From: Cobetia amphilecti
GTDB taxonomy: Bacteria > Pseudomonadota > Gammaproteobacteria > Pseudomonadales > Halomonadaceae
Assembly: GCF_030010415.1 (NCBI RefSeq)
Contig: NZ_JASCSA010000003.1
Length of the DNA stretch: 64,000 nt
Strand: one strand, 5' to 3'
Position 1 is the first letter of the stretch. Every line of letters starts with the position of its first letter. This document shows positions 1 to 8,271 of the stretch, in pieces. The notes under the pieces are model-generated. The model did not search any database, was not told the origin of the DNA, and saw only the letters and a list, made by a program, of their open reading frames with translations. Made by a program: the position numbers and the translations under genes.

Positions 1-183
1 CGTTAGCGACTGTATCTTCCAATAGACCAGTGCCACGGCCACTGGGCCAAGCCACCATAGGGAAAAGGGGGCGGCACTCAAGGTGGTCAGTACCCCAGCG
101 GCGAGCGCTACAACGCAATCGATTATTGGTGAGAGTCGCCCAGCAAAAAGCGTATATTCTTTATCTTGATCGACCACATCCAT
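1..183 (-). CDS. lnt: Apolipoprotein N-acyltransferase, 5' part (runs off the window)
   Basis: The frame is open from an ATG at 183 to the window edge and gives 61 residues. After a short polar start comes a hydrophobic stretch containing LAAGVLTTLSAAPFSLWWLG, which closely resembles the first membrane segment of Lnt (typically LAAG.LT.LA.APF..W.L). Lnt N-acylates the amino-terminal cysteine of lipoproteins in the inner membrane, the step after signal peptidase II cleavage. It starts 4 bp after the lspA stop, so lspA and lnt are probably one transcript behind cadA. Only the N-terminus is visible, so neither the catalytic Glu-Lys-Cys triad nor completeness can be judged. Confidence 0.6.
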   Translation of the reverse strand, partial: MDVVDQDKEYTLFAGRLSPIIDCVVALAAGVLTTLSAAPFSLWWLGPVAVALVYWKIQSLT

Positions 184-187
184 AGCG

Positions 188-691
188 TTACTCAGAGCGC
201 TTAAAAACAGGACTTTCACGCCATAACGCCACCGCGAACATCAATACACCGGCAAATAGCGCGATATCGGCCATGTTAAAGGCGGGCCAATGCCATTCGC
301 CCCAGTAAATGTCCAGATAGTCGACGACGTACCCTCGCGCTAAGCGATCAACGGTATTACCGAGCGCGCCGCCAAGAATCAGACTGTACGCACAGGCTTC
401 CAAACGCGGCAGGGGTTTGCATAGCTGCACCATCAATACAATGGCGACCACCAACGCTAAACCTAGAAAGAGGTAGCGCTGCCACCCCCCTGCTTCTGCG
501 AGAAAGCTGAAAGCGGCTCCTGTATTCCCGGTATAAACCCAGTTAAAAAACGGCGTTAGCGGAATGACTTGGCCAAACGACATCTGGGCATGCACAATTT
601 CCTTGACCAGTTGATCGGCTAGAGCCATCACGCAAGCTAATATGAACCATGGCCAGCGACGTGAAGGGCTATCGTGTTGCACTGTTCTCAT
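188..691 (-). CDS. lspA: Lipoprotein signal peptidase (signal peptidase II), island copy
   Basis: 167 residues, the usual LspA length, with four hydrophobic segments. The family signatures NTGAAFS and GNTVDRLARGYVVDYLD...FNMADI are present, including the two catalytic aspartates. It cleaves prolipoproteins at the inner membrane. The start at 691 overlaps the cadA stop as ATGA, indicating translational coupling; an upstream in-frame start inside cadA is less likely. LspA homologues are known as cargo of lead/cadmium operons (PbrC/PbrBC in Cupriavidus), so this is probably an accessory second copy rather than the housekeeping gene. A lnt-like gene follows 4 bp downstream. Confidence 0.93.
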   Translation of the reverse strand: MRTVQHDSPSRRWPWFILACVMALADQLVKEIVHAQMSFGQVIPLTPFFNWVYTGNTGAAFSFLAEAGGWQRYLFLGLALVVAIVLMVQLCKPLPRLEACAYSLILGGALGNTVDRLARGYVVDYLDIYWGEWHWPAFNMADIALFAGVLMFAVALWRESPVFKRSE

Positions 692-2874
692 GAGGTTACT
701 TTTCCTTGTGACAGGCCTGTCATTGCGGTACTGGGCGAAAAGCGGTAACCCAGCAGTCGCATGGCGTTCAACGTCACCAGGACGGTAGCACCGGTATCGG
801 CCATCACCGCAATCCACATGCCGGTAATACCCAGAGCTGTGGTGACCAGGAAAATGGCTTTTAAGCCGAGCGCGAGAACAACGTTGGTTTTCACATTGCG
901 CAGCGTGGCACGAGAGAGGTCTATCAGCTCAGCGATGCCGGTAACGCGGTTCTTGAGCAAGGCTGCATCGGCGGTTTCCAACGCCACATCCGTGCCGCCT
1001 CCCATCGCGATACCGACATCGGCTGCCGCGAGTGCCGGTGCATCGTTGATGCCATCGCCTACTTTACCGACGGGGCCACGGCCTGCCGCTTGCCAGTCTC
1101 GAACATACGCTGCCTTGTCTTCAGGCATTAGTTCGCCGTACGCTTCAATGCCTAAGCGCCCCCCCGTGGCAGCGACGGTGCGGGCATTATCACCGCTGAG
1201 CATGACCGCCTGTACGCCTAAACGGGATAGCGCCGCTAGGCCTTCAATGGCATCTTCGCGTGGCTCATCGCGAACCGCGATCAAGCCCAACAAATGCTCG
1301 CCTTCGACGAGGAGAGCGAGGCTCTTACCGGCTTCTTCTAACGCGACAATCCGAGCACTGAGACTTTCCTCAAGGATGACCTGCTCGTGAAGGTGGCGAG
1401 GCGTCATTAAGCTCAGCTCGCGACCCTCCACCTGGCCGGAAACACCGCGCCCCGCCAGAGCGCGGCTGCCGGTGACGGTGGGGAGGTTGATGCCCGACTG
1501 TCGAGCATGCTCAACGATAGCCGTGGCGATAGGGTGACTGGAATCCCGCTCTATTGCGGCGGCGAGCCGCAATACGCTGTTATCGTCTTCCTCAGCAATC
1601 CAAGACTCCACATCTGTGACTCTTGGGGTACCCGCAGTGAGGGTGCCCGTTTTGTCTAATGCCACCAAGCGAAGCTTACCTAACTGTTCAAGAACGGCTC
1701 CCCCTTTGATCAGTAGGCCGCGCCGAGCGCCCGCCGAGAGACCGGCGGCGATGGCGGCTGGGGTGGAAATGACCAACGCGCAGGGGCATGCGATTAACAG
1801 CAATGCTAACGCACGGTAAATCGACTCCGACCATGCCATGGTCGATACCAGCGGTGGCACTATCGCCATCAGTAGGGCGAGTAAGACGACGGCGGGCATA
1901 TAGTAATACGCAAAACGATCAATAAAGCGTGCTATGGGTGCCTTGGCGGCTTGTGCTTCTTCAACCAGGCGAATAACGCGTGCGATTGTATTGTCATCAG
2001 CGCCTCGTGTTACCTCCACCTCCAGGGCGGCATCAAGATTCACTGTGCCAGCAAAAATGTCATCACCAGGCGAGCGCGAACGGGGGATGGACTCGCCGTT
2101 TACCGGCGACTCATCAAGGTCGGACGTGCCCACCAGGATACGTCCATCGCAAGGAACGCGATCACCGGGCCGCACCAGCACACGCTGACCGAGTTTAAGT
2201 GACTCCGCCGAGACGTCACGCAGATGGCCATTGTCCATCAGCCTTGCCGTTGAGGGTGTTAAATTTTCCAAGGCTGAGATACTGCGGCGCGCCCGTGACG
2301 CAGCTACCCCTTCGAGTAGCTCACCTACGGCGAACAAGAATACGACCATCGCGGCTTCAGCAGCAGCATCGATAGCCAATGCACCAAGCGCAGCGATGCA
2401 CATCAGCATTTCGATAGTAAAGGGGTTGCGCATTTTGAGGGCGCCCCAGGCACTCTGCGCAATGGGCATTAAGCCGACCAGCGTGGCCAGAATGAACGGC
2501 ACATTACCCAGCGCAGGCCATGCTAAACGAAGCGCGAAGGCTACGATCAGCAGATTGCCTGTGATAATGACCAAGCGCCCTTTAGCGGTTTGCCACCAAG
2601 GGGATGAAGCATCAGATGCGCGTGTTTGGCCAGCAGGGGAAGTCACTTGATAGCCTAGTTCGTTCAGGATGCCCTCAATGGTCTGTTGAGAGGGGCCACC
2701 CTGATCGCGGTGGTGAATCTTCACCGATCCCGTGACCGAGCTTGCTGTGACTTCCTCAATGCCGTCCAGCCGCTCTAGCGCCGACACAACCTTGCGCTCA
2801 CAACCGCCGCAGTCCATGCCTTCAACACGCAGCGTCAAGACGGTAGGCGCTGTTGTCGGCGTCGATGTTTTCAT
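688..2874 (-). CDS. cadA: Zn/Cd/Pb-translocating P1B-type ATPase
   Basis: 728 residues. An N-terminal heavy-metal-associated domain carries GMDCGGC (about residues 19-25). The membrane metal-binding CPC motif is at about 363-365, the phosphorylation loop DKTGTLT at about 407-413, the P1B signature SSHPIA at about 445, and the hinge GDGINDAPAL near 605. The CPC motif and the C-terminal membrane pair place it in the Zn2+/Cd2+/Pb2+ exporter group (CadA/ZntA/PbrA). It pumps these ions from the cytoplasm to the periplasm. A MerR-type operator with a 19-bp spacer precedes it, and the regulator gene is divergent. lspA overlaps its stop codon. Confidence 0.96.
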   Translation of the reverse strand: MKTSTPTTAPTVLTLRVEGMDCGGCERKVVSALERLDGIEEVTASSVTGSVKIHHRDQGGPSQQTIEGILNELGYQVTSPAGQTRASDASSPWWQTAKGRLVIITGNLLIVAFALRLAWPALGNVPFILATLVGLMPIAQSAWGALKMRNPFTIEMLMCIAALGALAIDAAAEAAMVVFLFAVGELLEGVAASRARRSISALENLTPSTARLMDNGHLRDVSAESLKLGQRVLVRPGDRVPCDGRILVGTSDLDESPVNGESIPRSRSPGDDIFAGTVNLDAALEVEVTRGADDNTIARVIRLVEEAQAAKAPIARFIDRFAYYYMPAVVLLALLMAIVPPLVSTMAWSESIYRALALLLIACPCALVISTPAAIAAGLSAGARRGLLIKGGAVLEQLGKLRLVALDKTGTLTAGTPRVTDVESWIAEEDDNSVLRLAAAIERDSSHPIATAIVEHARQSGINLPTVTGSRALAGRGVSGQVEGRELSLMTPRHLHEQVILEESLSARIVALEEAGKSLALLVEGEHLLGLIAVRDEPREDAIEGLAALSRLGVQAVMLSGDNARTVAATGGRLGIEAYGELMPEDKAAYVRDWQAAGRGPVGKVGDGINDAPALAAADVGIAMGGGTDVALETADAALLKNRVTGIAELIDLSRATLRNVKTNVVLALGLKAIFLVTTALGITGMWIAVMADTGATVLVTLNAMRLLGYRFSPSTAMTGLSQGKVTS

Positions 2875-2905
2875 GGTGCCTCTCCTGCCAATGGGCTATG
2901 GTTTT

Positions 2906-2940
2906 GAAGTGTAAACCTTGTAGCAACTACAGCTTCAAGC
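2906..2940 (-). promoter_or_regulatory. MerR-type promoter/operator of cadA
   Basis: On the minus strand a -35 element TTGAAG (2933-2938) is separated by 19 bp from a -10 element TACACT (2908-2913). The spacer contains the imperfect dyad CTGTAGTTGCTACAAG (2917-2932). A 19-20 bp spacer with a central dyad is the hallmark of promoters activated by MerR-family DNA distortion (mer, zntA, pbrA, cadA). A near-identical element lies at 7070-7100. Confidence 0.85.
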
Positions 2941-2960
2941 CCTGCCTAAGGAGTTTTACC

Positions 2961-3419
2961 ATGTCGATGATCGGCCAAAGTATCAGCATTGGTGAGTTAG
3001 CACGACGAGCTGATTGCAAACCTGAAACAGTTCGTTATTACGAGCGTATTGGGTTGCTGCGCGATGCGACCCGAACCGGCGGAGGACAGCGCCGCTATGG
3101 AGACGACGCTGTGCGGCGTTTGACCTTTATTCGTCATGCCCGAGACTTTGGCTTTTCGGTGGAGTCAGTGCGAGAGCTTTTGGCCATGTCAGATCAACCT
3201 GATATGCCTTGCCAAGAAGTCGATGCCATCGCCACGCATCACCTAAAGCAAGTGGAGTCTCGCCTTCAACGACTCTCCGCACTGCGTGAGGAGCTTCAAC
3301 GGATGGTCACGCAGTGTGCCGGTGGCAAAGTGGAAAGCTGTCGAATCATTGAGGTCATTAGTGATCATCAGCTCTGTATCACTGAAAACTCGCATGGAGG
3401 GGCTCACGACTTGGGTTAG
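2961..3419 (+). CDS. cadR: MerR-family Cd/Pb/Zn-responsive transcriptional regulator
   Basis: 152 residues. An N-terminal MerR helix-turn-helix (ISIGELARRADCKPETVRYYE, quoted over residues 8-28) is followed by the dimerization helix. Metal-ligand cysteines are at about 84, 119 and 127; the last two sit in the loop CAGGKVESC typical of the CadR/ZntR/PbrR group. The start at 2961 is chosen for its AAGGAG site 8 bp upstream and because it begins the conserved domain; the longer frame overlaps the operator. It is divergent from cadA and probably activates both cadA and the CDF gene. CadR, PbrR and ZntR subtypes cannot be separated with certainty from sequence alone. Confidence 0.9.
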   Translation: MSMIGQSISIGELARRADCKPETVRYYERIGLLRDATRTGGGQRRYGDDAVRRLTFIRHARDFGFSVESVRELLAMSDQPDMPCQEVDAIATHHLKQVESRLQRLSALREELQRMVTQCAGGKVESCRIIEVISDHQLCITENSHGGAHDLG

Positions 3420-3447
3420 CACTAACGCTACGCCCCACGCCCCATGG

Positions 3448-4230
3448 TTAGCCCAGCGAGACATCCAAAAACAGCATGAGCACCAATCCGATGGAGAGGC
3501 CCAGCGTGGCCTTTTTTTGGTGCCCGCTACGATGAGTTTCGGGAATAATCTCATGACTGATCACATACAACATCGCCCCCACTGCAAAGGCCAACCCCCA
3601 GGGCAGTAGCGCTTGTGACATGCTGATGACTCCAGCGCCTAATAAGCCACCCAACGGCTCAACAAGCCCCGTAAGGGCGGCAATCGTCCATGACCGCCAA
3701 CGTGAATAGCCCACGCTTAGCAGTGATACTGCTACGGCCAGTCCTTCTGGGGCATTCTGAAGTCCAATGCCAATCGCTAGCGGCATGCCTCCTTCGCTTC
3801 CCCCTGCGCCAAAGGCCACGCCAACGGCCAGCCCTTCTGGCAGGTTGTGTATCGTAATGGCAATAATAAACAACCAGATACGGCGTAGTGAGGCAGCCTC
3901 TGGCCCTTCTCGCCCCTATTCGAAGTGCTCATGAGGTAAGAGCTCGTTCAGTAGTGCGACCATTCCAATCCCTAGCAAAATGGCCGCACAAGCAATGGCA
4001 GCCGGCACAACGCTACCGCCATAACGCAGCTCCGAGGCTTCTAAGGAGGGTATGATCAGTGAGAAGAAAGAGGCCGCTAGCATGACACCAGCGGCGAACC
4101 CCAACGCTAAATCGCGAACACCACGATTCGGTGTTTTGGTAAACAAGACAGGAAGCGCCCCTACAGCCGTCATCAAGCCCGCCGCAAGGCTTGCCAATAC
4201 CCCCATGGTGACGGGAGAAACCTCTTCCAT
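3448..4230 (-). pseudogene. ZIP-family metal transporter interrupted by an in-frame amber codon
   Basis: The whole ZIP (GufA-like) protein of about 260 codons can be read in one frame from ATG 4230 (AGG 8 bp upstream) to 3448, except for a TAG codon at 3916-3918. Before the stop lies the first half, ending LLPHEHFE. After it the same frame continues GREGPEAASLRRIWLF and then the ZIP motifs HNLPEG and QNAPEG. The family usually has a Lys or similar residue where the stop is, so a single base change (for example AAG to TAG) would explain it. ZIP proteins import divalent metals. Loss of an importer fits a detoxification island, but read-through, restart at a TTG (3873) or a sequencing error are possible. 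Confidence 0.82.
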
Positions 4231-4341
4231 ACCGATTACCTGTGTTGTGATAGATGAGTGATTACACGGCTTGGGTTCCATAACGAGACAAGCGCACTTT
4301 CACGTTACTAACCCCCATGCAACGTTGTTAAGCACGAGTGG

Positions 4342-5331
4342 TTACGGCTCGTTAAACGAGATCAAGTCATAAAGTGACGCCGTACCGATAGCTTGTTCTA
4401 AGCGATCTCTTGCCTCGTAAAGTGACGCTTGATATTCACTTTGAGTCGGCTGTTCGCCTAGCATGATGCGTTGACCTTGACCAAGGGGGTCAACAGGCTG
4501 GTTATTGACTCTCACTTCGTAATGCAGGTTGGGCCCCGTGGCGACCCCAGAGGCACCTACCTCTCCGAGCGACTCTCCCGCATTGACTAAATTCCCAACC
4601 ACTAACTGTGGGGAAAATCGGCTAAGGTGTGTGTAGCGACTGATTGCCCCTGTGTCGTGCTCCACCTCGATCACCTGCCCATATCCCCCTTGGCGACCCA
4701 TAAAGGATACGCGCCCAGGTGCGGTGGCAATGACCGGCGTTCCTGTCGGCGCAGCCAAGTCAATTCCATTATGAGGACGCATCCCTCCATACACAGGATG
4801 TCGCCGATTCCCAAAGCGAGACGTTAAGCGGGCACTAAGCACGGGCAACCGCAACGTGCCTAGCAGGGTGTCGCTTTTGAAAAGAGCTACGTCCCCCTTT
4901 TGGGTGACCGGCCAAATGACCTCCAAGGGCTCTGCCTGATCAGGCAGAGCGGCATAACTGAGGCGTGGTGGCCCAACACGGGTGCCGTCCTGGCGTCGAT
5001 CTTCCTCCCACACTAATTGAATACGTTCACTGCCAGAAAACTCCAACGGCGCTTCGATAAACTCGCTGAGCAGTGTTTCCAGTTTAGTGGCGAAACGCGT
5101 TGGGACACCTTCTGCAGCCAAGGCCTCGTAGAGGGTGGTATCAATGACGACATCACGCCCAAAGGTTAGGGTATCAACGCTATCGAGCGGTAATGTGCCT
5201 TCTTGCTCGCTAGCCGCCTGTAACTTGACAGGGCTAAGTTCAGACGGCGGCAATGGCAGATGCGTTTGCCAATTGGCTTCGGCTAGCAAGGGGTAAAAGC
5301 CCACCAAGCCTAATAACCACCAGCGCTGCAT
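4342..5331 (-). CDS. Secreted M23/LytM-type peptidase-like protein
   Basis: 329 residues with an N-terminal signal peptide (hydrophobic to about residue 19) and a C-terminal LytM/M23 domain. The zinc motif HNGID (H187, D191) and a further histidine in YTHLS (H235) are present. The usual HxH is NLH (N268-L-H270), so the first, catalytic histidine is replaced by Asn. It may be a weakened peptidoglycan endopeptidase or a LytM-type activator. The ATG at 5331 shares bases with the stop of the dsbA-like gene (TGATG), so the two are translationally coupled. The pairing suggests a periplasmic role in envelope maintenance, but the substrate is unknown. Confidence 0.85.
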   Translation of the reverse strand: MQRWWLLGLVGFYPLLAEANWQTHLPLPPSELSPVKLQAASEQEGTLPLDSVDTLTFGRDVVIDTTLYEALAAEGVPTRFATKLETLLSEFIEAPLEFSGSERIQLVWEEDRRQDGTRVGPPRLSYAALPDQAEPLEVIWPVTQKGDVALFKSDTLLGTLRLPVLSARLTSRFGNRRHPVYGGMRPHNGIDLAAPTGTPVIATAPGRVSFMGRQGGYGQVIEVEHDTGAISRYTHLSRFSPQLVVGNLVNAGESLGEVGASGVATGPNLHYEVRVNNQPVDPLGQGQRIMLGEQPTQSEYQASLYEARDRLEQAIGTASLYDLISFNEP

Positions 5332-6008
5332 CACTGGCCATCCCCTTCCCCAGAGATCTCCGCTACTTCACTCTCGACGGCATCAATCAGCTCTTGCATA
5401 CCAAAGGGGTCTAAAGGCTCGCCATTGACAAAAAAGGTGGGTGTTTGGCGAATCTGATTGGCTCTGACATCCGCCATGTCTTGGTCAATCACCGCCTGCA
5501 CCTCAGCAGAAGTCAGTTGCTCTTCGGCAGCCGCTAAATCAAGGCCTCCTTGGCTCGCGATATCGAGGATGGCGGATTCATCAAAACTGCCATGTGAAGC
5601 CCATTGATCCTGGCGAGCCAGCAGCCTCTCCAGTACCGGTTCAAAGACGCCCTGACGACGAGCAACTTCTAATACCCGAATGGCCTTGTCCGATACGTCG
5701 CCGTGGAAAGGAGTGTAGCGCACGATGAGCCGCACTTTTTCTGGGTAGGTTTCCAGAATACTTTTTGTCAGTGGGTAGAAGGCACGGCAGGCTTCGCAAG
5801 CCGGATCGAAGAATTCCACAATCGTCACCGGCGCGTCTTCTCGTCCCAAGATGGGGGAGTGTGGACGCACCAAGGAGTCCTCGGCCTGGACACCGCTCTC
5901 TTTTGCTGCCTGAGCTTGCATGTCTAAGAGGGCAGGCTTCGATACGGCGACGATTGCAGCGGTCAGCATTAACGTACCAGCTAATATAAAAGACGCTTTT
6001 TTGAACAT
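5331..6008 (-). CDS. DsbA-family periplasmic thiol:disulfide oxidoreductase
   Basis: 225 residues. An N-terminal hydrophobic signal/anchor (residues about 7-23) precedes a thioredoxin-fold domain of the DsbA/DsbG type with active site C71-E-A-C74 and the cis-proline loop RQTPTFFVNG. It would catalyse disulfide exchange in the periplasm. It forms a coupled pair with the M23-type gene. In a metal island a periplasmic thiol protein could protect or refold envelope proteins damaged by Cd2+ or Pb2+; this is inference. The specific subfamily is not resolved. Confidence 0.88.
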   Translation of the reverse strand: MFKKASFILAGTLMLTAAIVAVSKPALLDMQAQAAKESGVQAEDSLVRPHSPILGREDAPVTIVEFFDPACEACRAFYPLTKSILETYPEKVRLIVRYTPFHGDVSDKAIRVLEVARRQGVFEPVLERLLARQDQWASHGSFDESAILDIASQGGLDLAAAEEQLTSAEVQAVIDQDMADVRANQIRQTPTFFVNGEPLDPFGMQELIDAVESEVAEISGEGDGQ

Positions 6009-6121
6009 GTTTCTCTCTCTGTCTCAACGATGGGGTGGAAAAGTAGGGTTGAAAAATAAGCCAATCGCTATGGGAGTAAGTCGATCGCTACCTACCTGAG
6101 CCGGGAGTCGGCCTCGGTCTG

Positions 6122-7036
6122 TCACTCGTGCCCATATAGATTGGCATTTTGATGCGCGTGATCACTATGCTCAAACTCTAGGCTAGAATGAGCAATACTG
6201 AAGCGCATTTTAAGCTGCTCCTTGATCTCTGCTTTGACGGATTCAAGCTGCTGCCAGCCGGTTTCTGTCAGAACCACGTGGCAGTCAAGGGCTGCCATGT
6301 TTTCCTGCATCTGCCATAGATGCACATGGTGAATATCCTGGACTCCCTCGATATTTCGGACGGTATCAACGACTGCCTGCCCGTCAATTTCCGGGGGAGA
6401 CCCCAGCATTAGCGTACGGATAGGGCCACCAATTTCAGAGAAGGCAAGGTAAAGAATATATAGCGCAATCCCTATCGTGATGGCGGGGTCTACCCAGCGC
6501 ATGTCGTACAGTAAAATAAGCGAACCACCGATAATCACAGCGATGGAGGCAAACGCATCCGATAAGTTATGCAGAAAAAGGGCGCGGATATTGACACTCT
6601 CTTTTTGCATTGACCACGTGAGCATGGCGGTAAGGGCATCGACGACGAGCGCGACGCCACCAATAATCACGATCGTCCATCCCTCTATCTCAGGGGGATC
6701 GATCATCCGCATAGCGCCTTCGTAAATCAGGTAGACGCCGACAATAATGAGGGTGGTGTAATTGATGAGTGCTGCCACTATCTCGATGCGGCCATAGCCA
6801 AAGGTCATATGCGCATCGGCGGGCCGTCTGGCGATTTTACGAGCGGAAAAAGCAATGACTAACGCTGCCATGTCTGAAAAGTTATGTAACGCATCAGCGA
6901 TCAGCGATAAGCTTCCCGCCATAATGCCACCGACGATTTGAGCGATGGTTAAGAGCCCATTGGCCCATATGGAGATGCTGACGCGCCGGTCGCCAGAGGC
7001 AGGATCAATGTGAGGATGATCATGATGATGTCCCAT
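6122..7036 (-). CDS. Cation diffusion facilitator (Zn/Cd/Co exporter)
   Basis: 304 residues with a His-rich N-terminus (GHHHDHPH), six predicted membrane segments and a cytoplasmic C-terminal domain. The transport-site motifs DALHNFSD (D48, H51 and D55) and LHNLSDAF are the paired HxxxD sites of CDF proteins of the CzcD/ZitB type. It exchanges cytoplasmic Zn2+/Cd2+ for protons. The ATG at 7036 has GAGAAGG 6 bp upstream. A MerR-type promoter at 7070-7100, nearly identical to that of cadA, should place it under the same regulator although no regulator gene is adjacent. Confidence 0.95.
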   Translation of the reverse strand: MGHHHDHPHIDPASGDRRVSISIWANGLLTIAQIVGGIMAGSLSLIADALHNFSDMAALVIAFSARKIARRPADAHMTFGYGRIEIVAALINYTTLIIVGVYLIYEGAMRMIDPPEIEGWTIVIIGGVALVVDALTAMLTWSMQKESVNIRALFLHNLSDAFASIAVIIGGSLILLYDMRWVDPAITIGIALYILYLAFSEIGGPIRTLMLGSPPEIDGQAVVDTVRNIEGVQDIHHVHLWQMQENMAALDCHVVLTETGWQQLESVKAEIKEQLKMRFSIAHSSLEFEHSDHAHQNANLYGHE

Positions 7037-7067
7037 CTGTTACCTTCTCTCGAATTATCTGTTCTTG

Positions 7068-7102
7068 GTACTATAAAACCTCTAGCAACTAAAGCTTCAA
7101 CC
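7068..7102 (-). promoter_or_regulatory. Second MerR-type promoter/operator, upstream of the CDF gene
   Basis: On the minus strand -35 TTGAAG (7095-7100) and -10 TATAGT (7070-7075) are separated by a 19-bp spacer. The spacer holds CTTTAGTTGCTAGAGG, the same dyad type as the cadA operator, including the shared core TAGTTGCTA. Conservation of the -35, core and spacing, with divergence elsewhere, indicates a functional CadR/PbrR-type site. Confidence 0.82.
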
Positions 7103-7240
7103 CTTGAGCATTGTCTATTTGCATCGCTGGATTGGGAAGAGCGTCCCTTGCTCCCAAGCAAGTCATGGCGTGCTGGGCCGAAGTGATCATGTTTTAGGTG
7201 CGGGGCTCAATCCACTTCAACCGGTAACGTCCAATCCACC

Positions 7241-8161
7241 ATGAGTAGATTCATTTATTTTGTCGAGGCGCACCTTGTCTGGTTTGTAATCGTCGTCGCG
7301 GGGGTAGGCTTACTCTTTCCGGCCACCGGAATAATGCTTGAGTTCGCGATTGGGCCATTACTGGCATTACTGATGTTGATCATCAGCCTCACATTCGATG
7401 CGCATGCAGTGCGCATCGTGTTCCGTAAGCCGTCACGGCAGTTGTTGGCATTGGGGCTGGTCTATGGGCCGATGTCGATTGCCGGGTGGCTAACGGGCCG
7501 TCTATTTTTTGGAAGCGGCCCACTGGCTGCTGGCCAAATCTTGCTCGGCACTCTGCCGACGGATGTGTCCTCTCCTCTTTTGGTACTGATGGCGAAAGGC
7601 AATGTGGCGCTTGCCGCTGTTTTCAACGCAGTCAACACCGCGTTATGTCCGTTCATTGTCCCCTTCCTGTTTTTATGGCTCACCGGCCTCCAGTTGGACG
7701 TGCCGCTTGGTTCAATTATTCTTGAATTAACACTAATCGTGCTTGTTCCTACCGTGATTGGGGTCAGCTTGCGGACAAAGTTTTCGGCTTTCTTTGCACG
7801 GCATGATTCAGCGTATGCAGGGATAGGGTCAATTCTGTATCTGCTGATCCTACTCGCCGTGGTCGGGCCGAATGCCACCACGATCATTGGCTATGGCTGG
7901 TATGCGTTTGTGATTGCGGGCGCGGCCCTGTGCCTCAATTTGATTGGCTACCTGGTAGGTATGTCCTCACGGTTACTCACCTCTGATCGCAAAGAGGTGA
8001 TTACCTATCTTTTCACGGTCAGTAAAAAGGAATTCAGCATTGCCGCAGCGTTTGTCGCTGCTTCCGGTTTGCCATCAGAAATCGCGATTCCAGCCGCTTT
8101 TTTTGCCGTGATTCAAATGATCACTTCGCCCATCGCAGCGAAGATTCTCGCCCGTCACTGA
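7241..8161 (+). CDS. BASS-family (bile acid:sodium symporter-like) membrane transporter
   Basis: 306 residues, almost entirely hydrophobic with about nine to ten membrane segments. The signature LLGTLPTDVSSPLLVLMAKG followed by NVALAAVFNAVNTALCPF matches the crossover region of BASS/arsenite-type transporters, but the features of ACR3 are not obvious. The substrate is unknown: BASS members carry organic anions, and relatives occur in metal and arsenic islands. It is transcribed opposite to the CDF gene from the same intergenic region. The start has only a weak ribosome site, so a somewhat different start is possible. Confidence 0.78.
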   Translation: MSRFIYFVEAHLVWFVIVVAGVGLLFPATGIMLEFAIGPLLALLMLIISLTFDAHAVRIVFRKPSRQLLALGLVYGPMSIAGWLTGRLFFGSGPLAAGQILLGTLPTDVSSPLLVLMAKGNVALAAVFNAVNTALCPFIVPFLFLWLTGLQLDVPLGSIILELTLIVLVPTVIGVSLRTKFSAFFARHDSAYAGIGSILYLLILLAVVGPNATTIIGYGWYAFVIAGAALCLNLIGYLVGMSSRLLTSDRKEVITYLFTVSKKEFSIAAAFVAASGLPSEIAIPAAFFAVIQMITSPIAAKILARH

Positions 8162-8190
8162 AGGGATGGCCGTATCGGTTCTCCGTCAGA

Positions 8191-8225
8191 AGAGCAACCT
8201 GCACACGGTGTGTACTGGTTGCTCT
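8191..8225. terminator. Hairpin between convergent genes
   Basis: Perfect 9-bp arms AGAGCAACC (8191-8199) and GGTTGCTCT (8217-8225) lie between the BASS gene and the convergent tnsE-like gene. There is no clear U-tract, so termination strength is uncertain. Confidence 0.45.
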
Positions 8226-8271
8226 TACCGACAAAACAGATACCGCCTACTTATAAGGTTACAAATAGTAC

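Noticed and set aside
3448..3873. Treating the second half of the ZIP gene as an independent gene starting at TTG 3873
   Set aside because: It lacks a ribosome site and the first membrane segments, and the same frame continues upstream to an amber codon, so an interrupted single gene is the simpler reading.
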